Under the pieces are notes generated by a model. That model saw only the letters and a program-made list of their open reading frames with translations. It was not told the origin of the DNA and did no database searches. A stretch of 64,000 bases of DNA from AWTP1-13 sp963814055 (lineage in GTDB: Bacteria > Pseudomonadota > Alphaproteobacteria > Rhizobiales > Hyphomicrobiaceae). Below, one piece after another: positions 17,604 through 26,188 of this stretch. The stretch spans positions 248,001 to 312,000 of the forward strand of contig CAWFBJ010000025.1 in NCBI GenBank assembly GCA_963814055.1, written 5' to 3'. Every line of letters starts with the position of its first letter. Position 1 is the stretch's first letter. A program made the translations under genes and the position numbers.

Positions 17604-18505
17604 ATGCTACACACAGCCATCGCTACCGAAACTGCTAGCCCGCTCGGCCCCAATCGCTCACGCGACTACGAGCTCATTCGCCGCGCCATCGCCTTTCTGT
17701 CCAAGACCTGGACCGAGCAGCCATCGCTCGATCAGCTCGCCGCCCATCTTGGTCTCAGCCCCGCGCATTGCCAGAAGCTGTTCAAGCGCTGGTGCGGCCT
17801 AAGCCCCAAGGAGTTCGTGCAGGCAATCACCGTCGACCACGCACGCAACCTGCTGGACGGCTCTGCCAGCGTGCTCGACACGGCCTACGAGGTCGGCCTG
17901 TCTGGCGGCAGCCGCCTGCACGATCTGTTCGTCTCGCACGAGGCCATGACGCCGGGCGACTACAAGCGCCGCGGCGACGGCCTGGAGATGGCCTACGGCT
18001 TCCATGCTTCGCCGTTCGGCGACACCTTGATCATCGCCACCGATCGCGGACTGGCGGGACTGGCGTTCGTTGACGAGGACAAGGGGCATACACGGCAGGA
18101 GGCGCTCGCCGATATGACGCAGCGCTGGCCGAAAGCCAGCTTCGTCGCGGCCCCCGAGAAGACGGCGAAATTCGCCCGTCAGATCTTCAGTCCCCCGGGA
18201 GCAAGGAGCAGCCCATCCGTCTGGTCATGATCGGCACGGACTTCGAGGTACGCGTCTGGGAAACGCTGCTCAAGATCCCCATGGGCCGCGCGGTGAGCTA
18301 CAACGACATCGCCCGCCACCTCGGCCAGCCCACAGCATCGCGTGCAGTCGGCTCGGCCGTCGGCCGCAACCCGATCTCCTTTGTCGTGCCGTGCCATCGC
18401 GTGCTGCGCGGTGACGGCAGCCTCGGCGGCTACCACTGGGGCCTCACCCGCAAGCGCGCGCTGATCGGCTGGGAGACGGGGCGCGTAGCGGCGGGGCGGG
18501 CCTGA
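17604..18505 (+). CDS. Ada-like AraC-type HTH fused to O6-methylguanine-DNA methyltransferase (one frameshift)
   Basis: The first frame (17604-18230) has an AraC helix-turn-helix, SLDQLAAHLGLSPAHCQKLF and GLSPKEFVQAITVDHARNLL, then the N-terminal half of an alkyltransferase (FHASPFGDTLIIATDRGLAG). The second frame continues with DFEVRVWETLLKIPMGRAVS and the acceptor Cys in FVVPCHRVLRGDGSLGG. The frames join at the C run near 18193-18197: adding one C gives one 300-residue protein. The protein lacks Ada's zinc-binding methylphosphotriester domain, so activation by that route is unlikely. It would repair O6-alkylguanine. The frameshift may be a sequencing error; if real, the DNA-repair half is still encoded separately from the ATG at 18227. 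Confidence 0.85.
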
Positions 18506-18515
18506 AAGGCAAGCC

Positions 18516-18770
18516 TCAGCTGCCCTTGGGTCCCTTTTTCTTATTTGCGTGCCAGGGCGGGCACCCGTCCGGAGGAAGACCACCCGGAATACAAGGTTTT
18601 GCCTGCGATCCCTGCCGCTTCCCAGCAAGGCTTTTCGCTTTGCTGGGCGAGCCGCCTCGTTGCCATATGAGGAAGTCGCGGCCGTCCACATCGCCGCTCA
18701 GGGCATGGCCGCTCAGGGCCATCGACAACGTCGCCGTAACGGCTAGACCCGAAAGCATCGTGCGGATCAT
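18516..18770 (-). CDS. Small secreted protein with a DxDGxDF motif
   Basis: An 84-residue product. The signal peptide is MIRTMLSGLAVTATLSMALS with cleavage near GHALS. The mature start reads GDVDGRDFLIWQRGGSPSK, a DxDGxDFLxWQRG pattern seen in dockerin-like calcium loops and small alphaproteobacterial secreted proteins. The rest is rich in Lys, Pro and Gly with two Cys. GGAGAGG precedes the ATG at 18770. It is convergent with the Ada-like gene, 10 bases away. Calcium binding is an inference from the motif. Confidence 0.6.
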   Translation of the reverse strand: MIRTMLSGLAVTATLSMALSGHALSGDVDGRDFLIWQRGGSPSKAKSLAGKRQGSQAKPCIPGGLPPDGCPPWHANKKKGPKGS

Positions 18771-18845
18771 GACAGCCTCTCCTTGCTTGCTCGACAGCTG
18801 TTAGTCGCCGGGTATGGCGAAGAGGTTCATGACCTCGGAGGATTC

Positions 18846-18958
18846 TCGGCCGTGGGGCGCCACCCGATCTCGTTCGAGGTGCCCTGCCATCGCGTACTTC
18901 GCGGCGACGGCAGCCTCGGCGGCTACCATTGGGCCTCACCCGCAAGCGCGCGCTCATC
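18846..18958 (+). pseudogene. Remnant of a second O6-alkylguanine methyltransferase C-terminus
   Basis: This stretch translates to AVGRHPISFEVPCHRVLRGD and GSLGGYHW, matching the active-site region of the intact gene about 500 bases upstream. After HW a missing base shifts the frame, though GCCTCACCCGCAAGCGCGCG still matches the parent. No start and no upstream domain are present. The two copies differ at many positions, so this is an old or independently acquired fragment rather than a recent duplication. Confidence 0.75.
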
Positions 18959-19049
18959 TCATTTCGTCGGATAGCACGAAACGGGTCGCGGACGGGCGCG
19001 GCATGGTTCACGTGTGGTTCGATCACGGGACCGCCACGCCGCCGAGCAC

Positions 19050-19943
19050 ATGGCCAAGCACCTGCAAGACCCGACGGCGTCGCACTACGCGCGCGGAGCG
19101 TTGTACGGCCTAGCCGCTGTTGGCATCTGGGCCGCATTCATCGTCGTGTCGCGTCATGGCGTGCGCACGAGTCTCACGCCATGGGATGTCGTTGCCATCC
19201 GGTTCGCCGTGGCTGGTACGCTGCTGCTGCCCTATGTGTTGTGCAAGGGTCTCGCGGTCGGGCGCCTCGGGCTGACCGGACTAGCAGCGATCGTGATCGG
19301 CTGCGGTGCACCGATGGTGCTGCTGGTGAACGTCGGCTTGCTGTTCGCTCCCGCCGCCCATGCGGGCGCACTGTTTCCTGGCGTGATGCCTCTGATAGTG
19401 GCGATCCTCGCCGCTGCGATCCTGAAAGAGGCGTTCACGCTGCGCAAGTGGATCGGCCTAGCGCTGATCGTGGCAGGCGCGGGCGGCATCGTGTGGGGCG
19501 CGGGTGGCAGCGTCGGCACCGCGCAAACGATCGGCCACGTGCTGTTTCTTGCTGCTGGACTGGCGTGGGCCAGCTACACGGTTGCCATGCGCAATGCTCG
19601 GCTCGACGGCTTGCATGCTGCCGCCATTGCCGGTGTCGTCTCGCTGGCGCTGTATCTGCCGGCTTATGTGTACTTCGCCGGGGCCGGCGTCCTTGAAGCC
19701 CCGCTCCTCGATGTCGCCATACAGGCAATCGTGCAGGGGCTGCTGACGGCCGTCGTCGCGCTGCTGCTTTACGGGCGCATGGTCGCAATTCTGGGAGCCT
19801 CGCGTGGCGCAGCGTTCGTCGCACTAACCCCAGCGATGACCGCCCTGATGGCCATCCCGGTCCTCGGCGGCATGGCGATCGCCCTAATTTCAGCCGGTGT
19901 CTACGTCGTCAGCGGCGGCCCGCTGCCGGCACGGCGGGCTTGA
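19050..19943 (+). CDS. DMT/EamA-family transporter
   Basis: The 297-residue protein has ten hydrophobic helices in two EamA repeats, for example GALYGLAAVGIWAAFIVVSR, IRFAVAGTLLLPYVL, AIVIGCGAPMVLLVNVGLLF, GVMPLIVAILAAAILKE, WIGLALIVAGAGGIVWG and, in the second half, HVLFLAAGLAWASYTVAMRN and AAFVALTPAMTALMAIPVLG. This is the drug/metabolite transporter pattern; the substrate is unknown. ATG at 19050 is preferred to an in-frame ATG at 19014, because the segment from 19050 leads directly into the first helix. It is convergent with leuD. Confidence 0.85.
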   Translation: MAKHLQDPTASHYARGALYGLAAVGIWAAFIVVSRHGVRTSLTPWDVVAIRFAVAGTLLLPYVLCKGLAVGRLGLTGLAAIVIGCGAPMVLLVNVGLLFAPAAHAGALFPGVMPLIVAILAAAILKEAFTLRKWIGLALIVAGAGGIVWGAGGSVGTAQTIGHVLFLAAGLAWASYTVAMRNARLDGLHAAAIAGVVSLALYLPAYVYFAGAGVLEAPLLDVAIQAIVQGLLTAVVALLLYGRMVAILGASRGAAFVALTPAMTALMAIPVLGGMAIALISAGVYVVSGGPLPARRA

Positions 19944-19967
19944 TGCAGGAATCATCGTTGCGCTGCA

Positions 19968-20574
19968 TCAAGCCCAAGGGCGCGCGGCGGTGGCCTTGGC
20001 TTCAAACTCGCCGATGGCCTTCTCGCTCTCCAGCGTCAGGCCGATGCCGTCGAGGCCTTCCAGCAGGCAGCGCTTGCGGAACGGGTCGATGTCGAACTTG
20101 ATCATGCCCCCGTCGGGTCCGCGTGATCTCCTGCTTCTCCAGATCGATGGAGATGATCGCGTTGGCGCCGCGGTTGGCGTCGTCCATCAGCTTGTCGACA
20201 TCCGCCTGCGGCAGCTTGATAGGCAGGATGCCGTTCTGGAAGCAGTTGTTGAAGAAGATGTCGGCGAACGACGGCGCGATCACGCAGCGGATGCCATAGT
20301 CCAGCAGAGCCCAGGGCGCGTGCTCGCGCGAGGAGCCGCAGCCGAAGTTCTCGCCCGCCACCAGGATCTGCGCCTTGCGGTAGGCCGGCTTGTTGAGCAC
20401 GAAGTCGGGCTTCTCATTGCCCTGCTCGTCGTAGCGCAGCTCGTAGAGCAAATGCTTGCCGAGCCCCGTGCGCAGAATGGTCTTCAGGAACTGCTTGGGG
20501 ATGATCGCATCAGTGTCGACGTTGATCATCGGCAGGGGGGCCGCTACGCCCGTCAATGTGGTGAACTTGTCCAT
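19968..20574 (-). CDS. leuD: 3-isopropylmalate dehydratase small subunit (one frameshift)
   Basis: LeuD pairs with LeuC to isomerise 2- and 3-isopropylmalate in leucine synthesis. The main frame has MDKFTTLTGVAAPLPMINVD, TDAIIPKQFLKT, VAGENFGCGSSREHAPWALL and IRCVIAPSFADIFFNN. After LEKQEITR the frame is lost; deleting one base near 20118 restores DGGMIKFDIDPFRKRCLLEG and a C-terminus ending in AARPWA at 19968, giving 201 residues, the usual LeuD length. The frameshift is therefore likely a sequence error. leuC lies about 6 kb away on the same strand rather than adjacent. Confidence 0.92.
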
Positions 20575-20730
20575 TCGATTTCCATCGCGTTCGCGTCAAG
20601 CCCGTAAGCCGGCAGGCAGAACCGCCCTACCTTATCCGGGAACCAAGCCCTTGTTTAACGCCAGTCAGCCTGTGCCCGTCAAGGCGACTGCACTGCGAAT
20701 GTCCGCAACTGGTTGCTTGCAGAGCCGGGC

Positions 20731-21219
20731 TTATTTGACGGTGGGGTCGGCGTAGCACTTGCGCATGGCTTCGCAGCGGTTCGAGCCGGAGAAGTGCATG
20801 CTGTCGCCCTTGGCAGGGGAGATGAACTTGCACACTTCCTCCAGGCCTTCGGCCGTCAGCCAGCCTTGCCGGCGGCCGCGCTGCACGGCAAAGCAGTCGG
20901 CCGTCTCTTCGTCCGGGCCGCGGAACTGGTGTCCACATTCGTGCGCGTGAATCCACAGCTTGACGGGCATGGAAACCCGGGCCAGCAGCTTGGGATTGAG
21001 GATCAGGAAGCCCGGATAGGCGGCGCCATAGTCGTCGAGCTTGTTGTCCAGCACGGTCGGCCGCTTGCCGCAAATCGACCTTGCGGCCGTCGATCGCGAG
21101 CTCGCCGGCGCGGCACGATCTTGGCGTCGCGCACCGACCTTGGCCGCGTACTCTTCCGGCGTCGGTCCGCGCGAGCGCCGCCACCATGCCCGACGCAGGC
21201 ATGCCAGGACGAGCGCCAC
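20731..21219 (-). pseudogene. HExxH-motif (gluzincin-like) protein with several indels in its first half
   Basis: The intact C-terminal 100 residues read VLDNKLDDYGAAYPGFLILN, then WIHAHECGHQFRGPDEETAD with an HExxH zinc motif and a following Glu, and end in HFSGSNRCEAMRKCYADPTV. Upstream, three or more indels within about 80 bases (21050-21150) scatter the reading across frames: one frame shows RDAKIV, another CRAGELAIDGRKVDLRQ. A likely secretion signal is also split across frames near 21180-21219. The protein is probably a periplasmic metallopeptidase-like protein, but I cannot name the family. The cluster of indels could be decay or poor sequence. Confidence 0.55.
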
Positions 21220-21401
21220 GCCAGACGCCGAGTTTAGCCCTGTCCGCGCGCTGGCGACGTCCGCTCAAGCAAAGAACTCCCGTGGCCGAGATTTCCCAAG
21301 TTTGTCCTAGCTTTGCCCGTCTCCGGCCGGTTTGCAACGGCAAGTTCCGGAACAAGGAGCAGGCGTTGGATAAGTGTGGCTTCCGCATCCGCACCGGTCC
21401 C

Positions 21402-21818
21402 TCAGCCTCCGGCCGAGGCTTCGAGATGCTCCATATCGGCATCGGAAAGCCCGAAATGGTGGCCGATCTCGTGCACCAGCACGTGCGTGACAAGATCGCC
21501 GAGCGTTTCGTGATGCTCGGCCCAATAATCCAGCATGGGTCGGCGGTAGAGGAATACCATGTTGGGGAGGCCTCCAGGATCCATCACGCTCTTGTTGTTC
21601 AGGCTGACGCCATGGAAGAGGCCCATGAGGTCGAAGGGGCTCTCGATCTTCATGGCCCGAAGCACGTCGTCGGTGGCGAAATCCTCGACGCGGATCACCA
21701 CGTCACCGCACATGTCGCGAAATTCACGCGGCAGCCGCTGCCAGGCGGCCGCCGCCAGCCGCTCGATGTCGGCCAGGCTCGGCGCCTGCGCGCCAGCCCA
21801 ATGCGTTCCGCCAGCCAT
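21402..21818 (-). CDS. Metallopeptidase family protein (zinicin-like, HExxH)
   Basis: The 138-residue product has the layout of the small zinicin-like family: RLPREFRDMCGDVVIRVEDF, ESPFDLMGLFHGVSL, VFLYRRPMLDYWAEHHE, and HVLVHEIGHHFGLSDADMEH with the HExxH zinc site and a third His and Asp. It is expected to be a cytosolic metalloprotease-like protein; no substrate is known. ATG at 21818 is chosen over a TTG at 21872, which would add 18 residues with no family support. The ACT-like gene lies 69 bases upstream on the same strand. Confidence 0.85.
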   Translation of the reverse strand: MAGGTHWAGAQAPSLADIERLAAAAWQRLPREFRDMCGDVVIRVEDFATDDVLRAMKIESPFDLMGLFHGVSLNNKSVMDPGGLPNMVFLYRRPMLDYWAEHHETLGDLVTHVLVHEIGHHFGLSDADMEHLEASAGG

Positions 21819-21887
21819 CCTGCGGGCCTCATCCCTCGCTTGCGCGAAGAAATAAGGCTTCCGGCTGGTCAAGACCAGGGTTGGCCG

Positions 21888-22187
21888 TCAGGTTTCGCGT
21901 TCGACGACGGCCATGACCTGGCGCACGCCGACCACGGCCCTGAGGGCGCGCTCGACCAGGTCGGCGGTGCGCGGCGCGACGCCGGCGAGCCGCAGATCGA
22001 CGGTCAACTCACTGCCGTCGCCGGATTCACGCGAGGCATGGACGCGCGAGGGTACGGCGCCCAGCTTGGCCACCGGCTCGATCAGGCGCGGCAGCAAGCC
22101 GGGATCGGCGGGTGCGGTTACGAAGAAGAAGGCGCGAACGGTTTCGACAGGCGCACAAGGCGCAGCAGCAGCCGCAGGAGATGTCAT
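21888..22187 (-). CDS. Small ACT-like domain protein
   Basis: A 99-residue protein. After an Ala-rich start, the pattern AFFFVTAPADPGLLPRLIEP, GAVPSRVHASRES, LTVDLRLAGVAPRTADLVER and VVGVRQVMAVVE follows the beta-alpha-beta-beta-alpha-beta order of ACT domains such as the small subunit of acetolactate synthase. No catalytic partner is adjacent, so an amino-acid-sensing role is only a guess. It precedes the zinicin-like gene on the same strand. Confidence 0.55.
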   Translation of the reverse strand: MTSPAAAAAPCAPVETVRAFFFVTAPADPGLLPRLIEPVAKLGAVPSRVHASRESGDGSELTVDLRLAGVAPRTADLVERALRAVVGVRQVMAVVERET

Positions 22188-22344
22188 GGGAAAGTTCCTA
22201 ACACGTGATCGCAGAATGAATGGCGCAAAGCCCGGCGCCCTTAGGCAGCCGGGGCCATAATTCGCAGGGCGATCACAGTGTGAGGACGCGCGGTCATGGC
22301 GGGTACTTAGCGGAGGCTGATTAATAATTCAAGAAGCATGAGGC

Positions 22345-23146
22345 TCATTGCGGCTTGCGGGCGATCAGAATGGCCTCATCGAGCGTGAACCAGAGGCTTC
22401 CCTCCACCAGGCGCGGCCGCAGGAATGCCTGCAAGGCCGGCGCGCCGTCCGACAGCATGGCCCGCAGCCGCTCGATCGTTGCGGTATCGGCACCGAGGCG
22501 CTCGGCCCACGGCTGGAACTCCATGTCCTTGCCCAGACGCTCCTTGTGGGCGAGATCAAAGCCGGTGTCGGTGATGATCTCGCTCCATTCGGCCATTCCC
22601 AAGCAGCGGCTGTGGCTTGGATCGCGAATGGTCTCGAATGCATTGTAGGTGACCGCCGCGTCGCGCAGCTCCGCGCTGGAATAACCCGGCGTCGATTCCG
22701 TATCGGGCGCGATGTTGTCGACCAGCGCGAACGTGCCGCCCGGCTTCAGGACGCGCCAGACCTCGCCCACGAACATCGGGATGTCCGGGAAATGATGCGG
22801 CGCGATGCGGCATGTGACGAGATCGAAGCGGCCATCCTCGAACGGCAGCGCCTCGGCGTCGGCACTCGCCGTCTCCATGTTGGCGAACCCCTTGGCCGCC
22901 GCGAGCTTGCGCGCCTCTGCCAGCATCTCGTCGGTGACGTCGCTGGCGATTACACGCGCGACATGCGGGGCGAAGGCCGCTGCCGTATGTCCGGCTCCCG
23001 GTGGCGACATCGAGCGCCTGCCAGTGCGGCTCGGGTTTCACCAGCTCGACGAGGCGGCCAAGGCTCGCGCCCTTGGCATGAACGGCCGATGTGGCATAGG
23101 CGCCGGCATGGGCGCCGAACTGCTGCTGAACGAGCGACTTGGTCAT
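22345..23146 (-). CDS. SAM-dependent methyltransferase, UbiE-like class I (one frameshift)
   Basis: The start MTKSLVQQQFGAHAGAYATS is in one frame and continues to QALDVATG; the rest, AGHTAAAFAPHVARVIASDV, DAEALPFEDGRFDLVTCRIA and EVWRVLKPGGTFALVDNIAP, is in another. Deleting one C at 22997-22999 restores motif I (DVATGAGHTAAAF) and gives 266 residues. This is a typical class I methyltransferase of the Methyltransf_11 type; the acceptor is unknown. C-terminal PWAERLGADTATIERLRAML resembles helical lids of UbiE-like enzymes. The frameshift is probably a sequencing error. Confidence 0.82.
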
Positions 23147-23216
23147 GGGCCACTTCCCTGGATCAAGCGGATGTGCGGCAAACCAAGGTAGTAGCACAGC
23201 TCTGCTCGCGGGCCAG

Positions 23217-23882
23217 CTAGGGCGGCGCTTCGCTGCCCTTACCAAACTTGTAGACCAGCAACACCTTGCCGGTGTGCATCGACGTTTCCGCTTCCAGCCT
23301 CTCGCTGCATAGGCAGCCAACGTCCAGCGTCTCGGTATCAAACCGGGTGAAGCGATATTCGCCGCGAACAGACCAGCCACCAGTGAGCTGGGTCTCGACA
23401 CCCCCACCCACGAAATAGCCGCCGAAATCGGTGCGGCCAATGAAGTCGAAATCAAAGCTGGCCCGCGAGTACCCGCCCAGGACGTACCAAAGCGTCGTTG
23501 GATTGGCGAGATAACCCAATCGGCCGCCGATCGACCACGTGTGTTGGTGCTCGTAAGGAAGGTTGAGCATGAACAGTGAGGATTTGTCGTTCGACACGTT
23601 TGAAATGTCATAGTCGAAGAAAACGCCGGCGACGCCACGTTGCATGACACGAAAATCGTAGCCTGCCGCGACCGTGCCCAGCAGGCCCTGGCCGCCGACG
23701 CTTTGAGTAAACAGCGGCCCGAATTCATCGCGCAGCGTTTGTGTCTGCACGACGGCCCCGGCGCCGGCCCCCAACGCGATATAGAAACCGGTCCAGGGTT
23801 TCGGCGCCGCGGGAGCCTCGGCCGCGGCCTCGCCAGTCACAATGAGGAGCGAGGCGACCGCGCACGCGAGCAATCTTTTCAT
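23217..23882 (-). CDS. Outer-membrane beta-barrel protein (Omp25/31-like)
   Basis: The 221-residue product has signal peptide MKRLLACAVASLLIVTGEAA, cleaved near AAAEA. The mature protein alternates polar and hydrophobic residues in strands: WTGFYIALGAGAGAVVQTQT, GLLGTVAAGYDFRVMQRGVA, FFDYDISNVSND, HTWSIGGRLGYLANPTTLWY, GYFVGGGVETQLTGGWSVRG and EYRFTRFDTETLDV, ending in KVLLVYKFGKG. That fits the eight-stranded Omp25/31-type barrels common in Hyphomicrobiales. Cys-Leu-Cys sits in a probable outer loop. ATG at 23882 begins the signal peptide. Confidence 0.8.
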   Translation of the reverse strand: MKRLLACAVASLLIVTGEAAAEAPAAPKPWTGFYIALGAGAGAVVQTQTLRDEFGPLFTQSVGGQGLLGTVAAGYDFRVMQRGVAGVFFDYDISNVSNDKSSLFMLNLPYEHQHTWSIGGRLGYLANPTTLWYVLGGYSRASFDFDFIGRTDFGGYFVGGGVETQLTGGWSVRGEYRFTRFDTETLDVGCLCSERLEAETSMHTGKVLLVYKFGKGSEAPP

Positions 23883-24101
23883 GAAGCAAAAGTCCGAGCG
23901 CTGAACGCGTGCACGCGTAGGCCGCTGTATGCTGCTCCGTCGCCGGAGCACGGTAGACTGATCAGCTTGAACTGTGCCGGAACCGCATCGACCTGCTTCT
24001 GATTTGCGATTCGGGTAAAGCCCTAACGGAACACTAACCGGCAAGGATACAGGCGCACCGTTGCTTTCCGGCACCAGCGCGAAGGCTGGTCAAAGCGGGC
24101 C

Positions 24102-24518
24102 TCAGCCGAGAATTGCGTAGGTGCCGGTGGAAAAGGCCGCCGGCTTGGTCGAGCCCGTCACACGAACCTCGCAGGTACAAAACGCCAGCGTCTTGCCGAG
24201 TCGCATCACCTTGGCCTCCAGCACCGCATCCGCCTTGGTGATGGGCCGCATATAGTTGATGGTGAGGTCGACGGTGGTGCAGGGCTTGAAGCCGCCGCTG
24301 ACGGCCGCGAGCGCGATCACCATGGCCGTATCGGCACCTGTCAGCAGGGCCTGACCGCACATGATGCCGCCGACACGGCAAAGCTGCTCGGAAAACGGGA
24401 TGCGGAGCGTGGCGCTGTCGGCGCTCGCGGCCTCGGCCTGGATGCCCAGCGCCAGCACCCACGGCGCGAAGTTGTCTGCGAGGATGGCGTTGGCGGCAGC
24501 AACGGACAGGCTTGGCAT
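24102..24518 (-). CDS. PaaI-type hotdog thioesterase
   Basis: A 138-residue hotdog-fold protein. PFSEQLCRVGGIMCGQALLT is the central helix region, followed by GADTAMVIALAAVSGGFKPC, TTVDLTINYMRPITKADAVL and VMRLGKTLAFCTCEVRV. The pattern is that of acyl-CoA thioesterases related to PaaI and YiiD; the acyl substrate cannot be told. ATG at 24518 gives MPSLSVAAANAILADNFAPW. It is divergent from the DUF3297 gene. Confidence 0.82.
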   Translation of the reverse strand: MPSLSVAAANAILADNFAPWVLALGIQAEAASADSATLRIPFSEQLCRVGGIMCGQALLTGADTAMVIALAAVSGGFKPCTTVDLTINYMRPITKADAVLEAKVMRLGKTLAFCTCEVRVTGSTKPAAFSTGTYAILG

Positions 24519-24679
24519 CGGCGGCGGCTCCCGGTTGAGTGCCCAGCCTATACCAACCAACGTTCGTGTGCGGGCCTTCGCCTCGGGCACAAATGCGAAA
24601 GTGCATTGCCGCCCGGGATGCGGGACGCTATTGCGGTGCGAGTAGCCGCAGCACCAACTTGCCGGATTGCACTCCGATT

Positions 24680-24952
24680 ATGAGCGACACACCTCCCGAC
24701 CGCCTCTCCTCCGATCCCAAGAGCCCATACTACGATGAGGCTTTGCTCGAGCGGGGTGTCGGCATTCGCTTCAAGGGCGTGGAGCGAACCAACGTCGAGG
24801 AATACTGCATCAGCGAGAAATGGGTGCGCCTGTCCGTCGGCAACACCATGGCCCGCAACGGCAGGCCCGTGACGCTCAAGCTGCAGGGCGAGGTCGAGGT
24901 CTACTTTCGGGACACGGCGGCAGCCCCGCCGTCTCCCGAGCCGTCGCGCTAG
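24680..24952 (+). CDS. DUF3297 family protein
   Basis: A 90-residue soluble protein. MSDTPPDRLSSDPKSPYYDE, RGVGIRFKGVERTNVEEYCI and SEKWVRLSVGNTMARNGRPV match the conserved small DUF3297 family of Alphaproteobacteria, whose role is unknown. The C-terminal tail after the KLQGEVEVYFRD strand is Pro/Ala-rich. ATG at 24680 is the family start. Confidence 0.85.
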   Translation: MSDTPPDRLSSDPKSPYYDEALLERGVGIRFKGVERTNVEEYCISEKWVRLSVGNTMARNGRPVTLKLQGEVEVYFRDTAAAPPSPEPSR

Positions 24953-25015
24953 GCCCGTAAACCGCAGCCTTGCCATCATACGCAGGTCGCCCGACCGAGC
25001 GAGTGCCGTCGCGGC

Positions 25016-25411
25016 TCAATTCCGCAATGAGCCGGAGGCCCCATCATTGCTCCTAGTCTGTCGATCGTAGCGCTGCTGGGCCTTGAGCACGCTCTCGAAA
25101 TTGCTCTCCGCCCAGGATTGCAGGGCGACAAACGTCTTGGTCAGCGTGCGTCCGAGCGGGGTGAGTGAATATTCCACTGTCACTGGCACGGTCGGAAATG
25201 CCCGCCGCTCGACCAGGCCGTCGCGCTCCAGGCTCTTCAGCGTCTGAGACAGCATTTTTTGCGAAATGCCTTCGATCTCGCGGCGCAGATTGTTGAAGCG
25301 CACAGGTCCGCCAGACAGCAGGCCCAAGACCAGCACCGTCCATTTGTCGGCAATCCGATCGAGGACGAGCCGGGTCGGGCACTGCGCTGCATAGACATTG
25401 CCTTGTCTCAT
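25016..25411 (-). CDS. HxlR-family transcriptional regulator
   Basis: A 131-residue winged-helix protein: CPTRLVLDRIADKWTVLVLG with the HxlR Cys near the start, GGPVRFNNLRREIEGISQKM, LSQTLKSLERDGLVERRAFP and VEYSLTPLGRTLTKTF. HxlR regulators often sense electrophiles or oxidants through the N-terminal Cys. It is divergent from the NAD(P)-binding reductase at 25534, with a 122-base gap, the classic arrangement of YtfH/QorR-type regulators with their reductase target. Autoregulation and control of that gene are inferred. Confidence 0.9.
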   Translation of the reverse strand: MRQGNVYAAQCPTRLVLDRIADKWTVLVLGLLSGGPVRFNNLRREIEGISQKMLSQTLKSLERDGLVERRAFPTVPVTVEYSLTPLGRTLTKTFVALQSWAESNFESVLKAQQRYDRQTRSNDGASGSLRN

Positions 25412-25533
25412 CTCTCTCCTCGCCTGCTCCCGCAGTTTCCTGGGGGTGACCAGATTACTGCAAGGTGCCTTCTTTACATCAGCATACCTGAGTGCCAGCT
25501 AGTAACTATTATATACCCATGAGGAGAACAACC

Positions 25534-26145
25534 ATGAAGATCGCGCTTGTCGGTGCCACCGGAAACGCCGGATCGCGCATCCTGACCGAACTGGTACGCC
25601 GCGGCCATCAGATCACGGCCATCGTGCGCAATCCCGGCAAGGTGCCGGCTCTGACGAACGTTGCCGCCAAGCAGGGCGACGTATTTGATGCTGACGGGCT
25701 CGGACAGAGTCTTTCCGGGCATGATGTAGTCATCAGCTCGGTGCACTTCACCGCCAGCGATCCGAGTAAGCTGATCCAGGCCGTGAAAAACTCAGGCGCG
25801 AAGCGGTACCTGGTGGTCGGTGGCGCGGGTAGCCTGCAGGTGGCTCCGGGCGTGCGCCTGGTCGATACGCCGCAGTTTCCCGCCGCCCACAAGACGGAAG
25901 CGCTCAAGGGTGCCGATTTCCTCGAGCTGCTGCGCCAGGAAAACGAGCTGGACTGGACCTTCCTATCGCCATCGGCGATGTTCGTGCCCGGAGAGCGCAC
26001 CGGCAAATTCAGGCTCGGCGCCGACAACCTGCTGGCCGACGACAAGGGCAACAGCTCGATATCGTTCGAAGACTACGCCATTGCGCTGGCCGACGAGTTG
26101 GAGAAGCCTGCCCACTCGCGGCAGCGCTTTACGGTCGGCTATTAG
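25534..26145 (+). CDS. NAD(P)-binding oxidoreductase, NmrA/YhfK-like atypical SDR
   Basis: The 203-residue product starts MKIALVGATGNAGSRILTEL, a Rossmann GxxGxxG, and has AIVRNPGKVP, VVISSVHFTA, RYLVVGGAGSLQVAPGVRLV and LDWTFLSPSAMFVPG, as in atypical SDR proteins of the NmrA/YhfK type. Such proteins are induced by oxidative or electrophile stress. GAGGAG lies eight bases before the ATG. It is divergent from HxlR and is convergent with leuC. Confidence 0.88.
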   Translation: MKIALVGATGNAGSRILTELVRRGHQITAIVRNPGKVPALTNVAAKQGDVFDADGLGQSLSGHDVVISSVHFTASDPSKLIQAVKNSGAKRYLVVGGAGSLQVAPGVRLVDTPQFPAAHKTEALKGADFLELLRQENELDWTFLSPSAMFVPGERTGKFRLGADNLLADDKGNSSISFEDYAIALADELEKPAHSRQRFTVGY

Positions 26146-26188
26146 GCGCGCGCGGCGCCGTTGGAAGCGCGCGCGTTTGCACGCCTCC

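Noticed and set aside
22203..22280. GTGATCGC/GCGATCAC inverted repeat upstream of the ACT-like gene
   Set aside because: Only 8 bp of arms about 60 bases apart; likely chance in GC-rich sequence.
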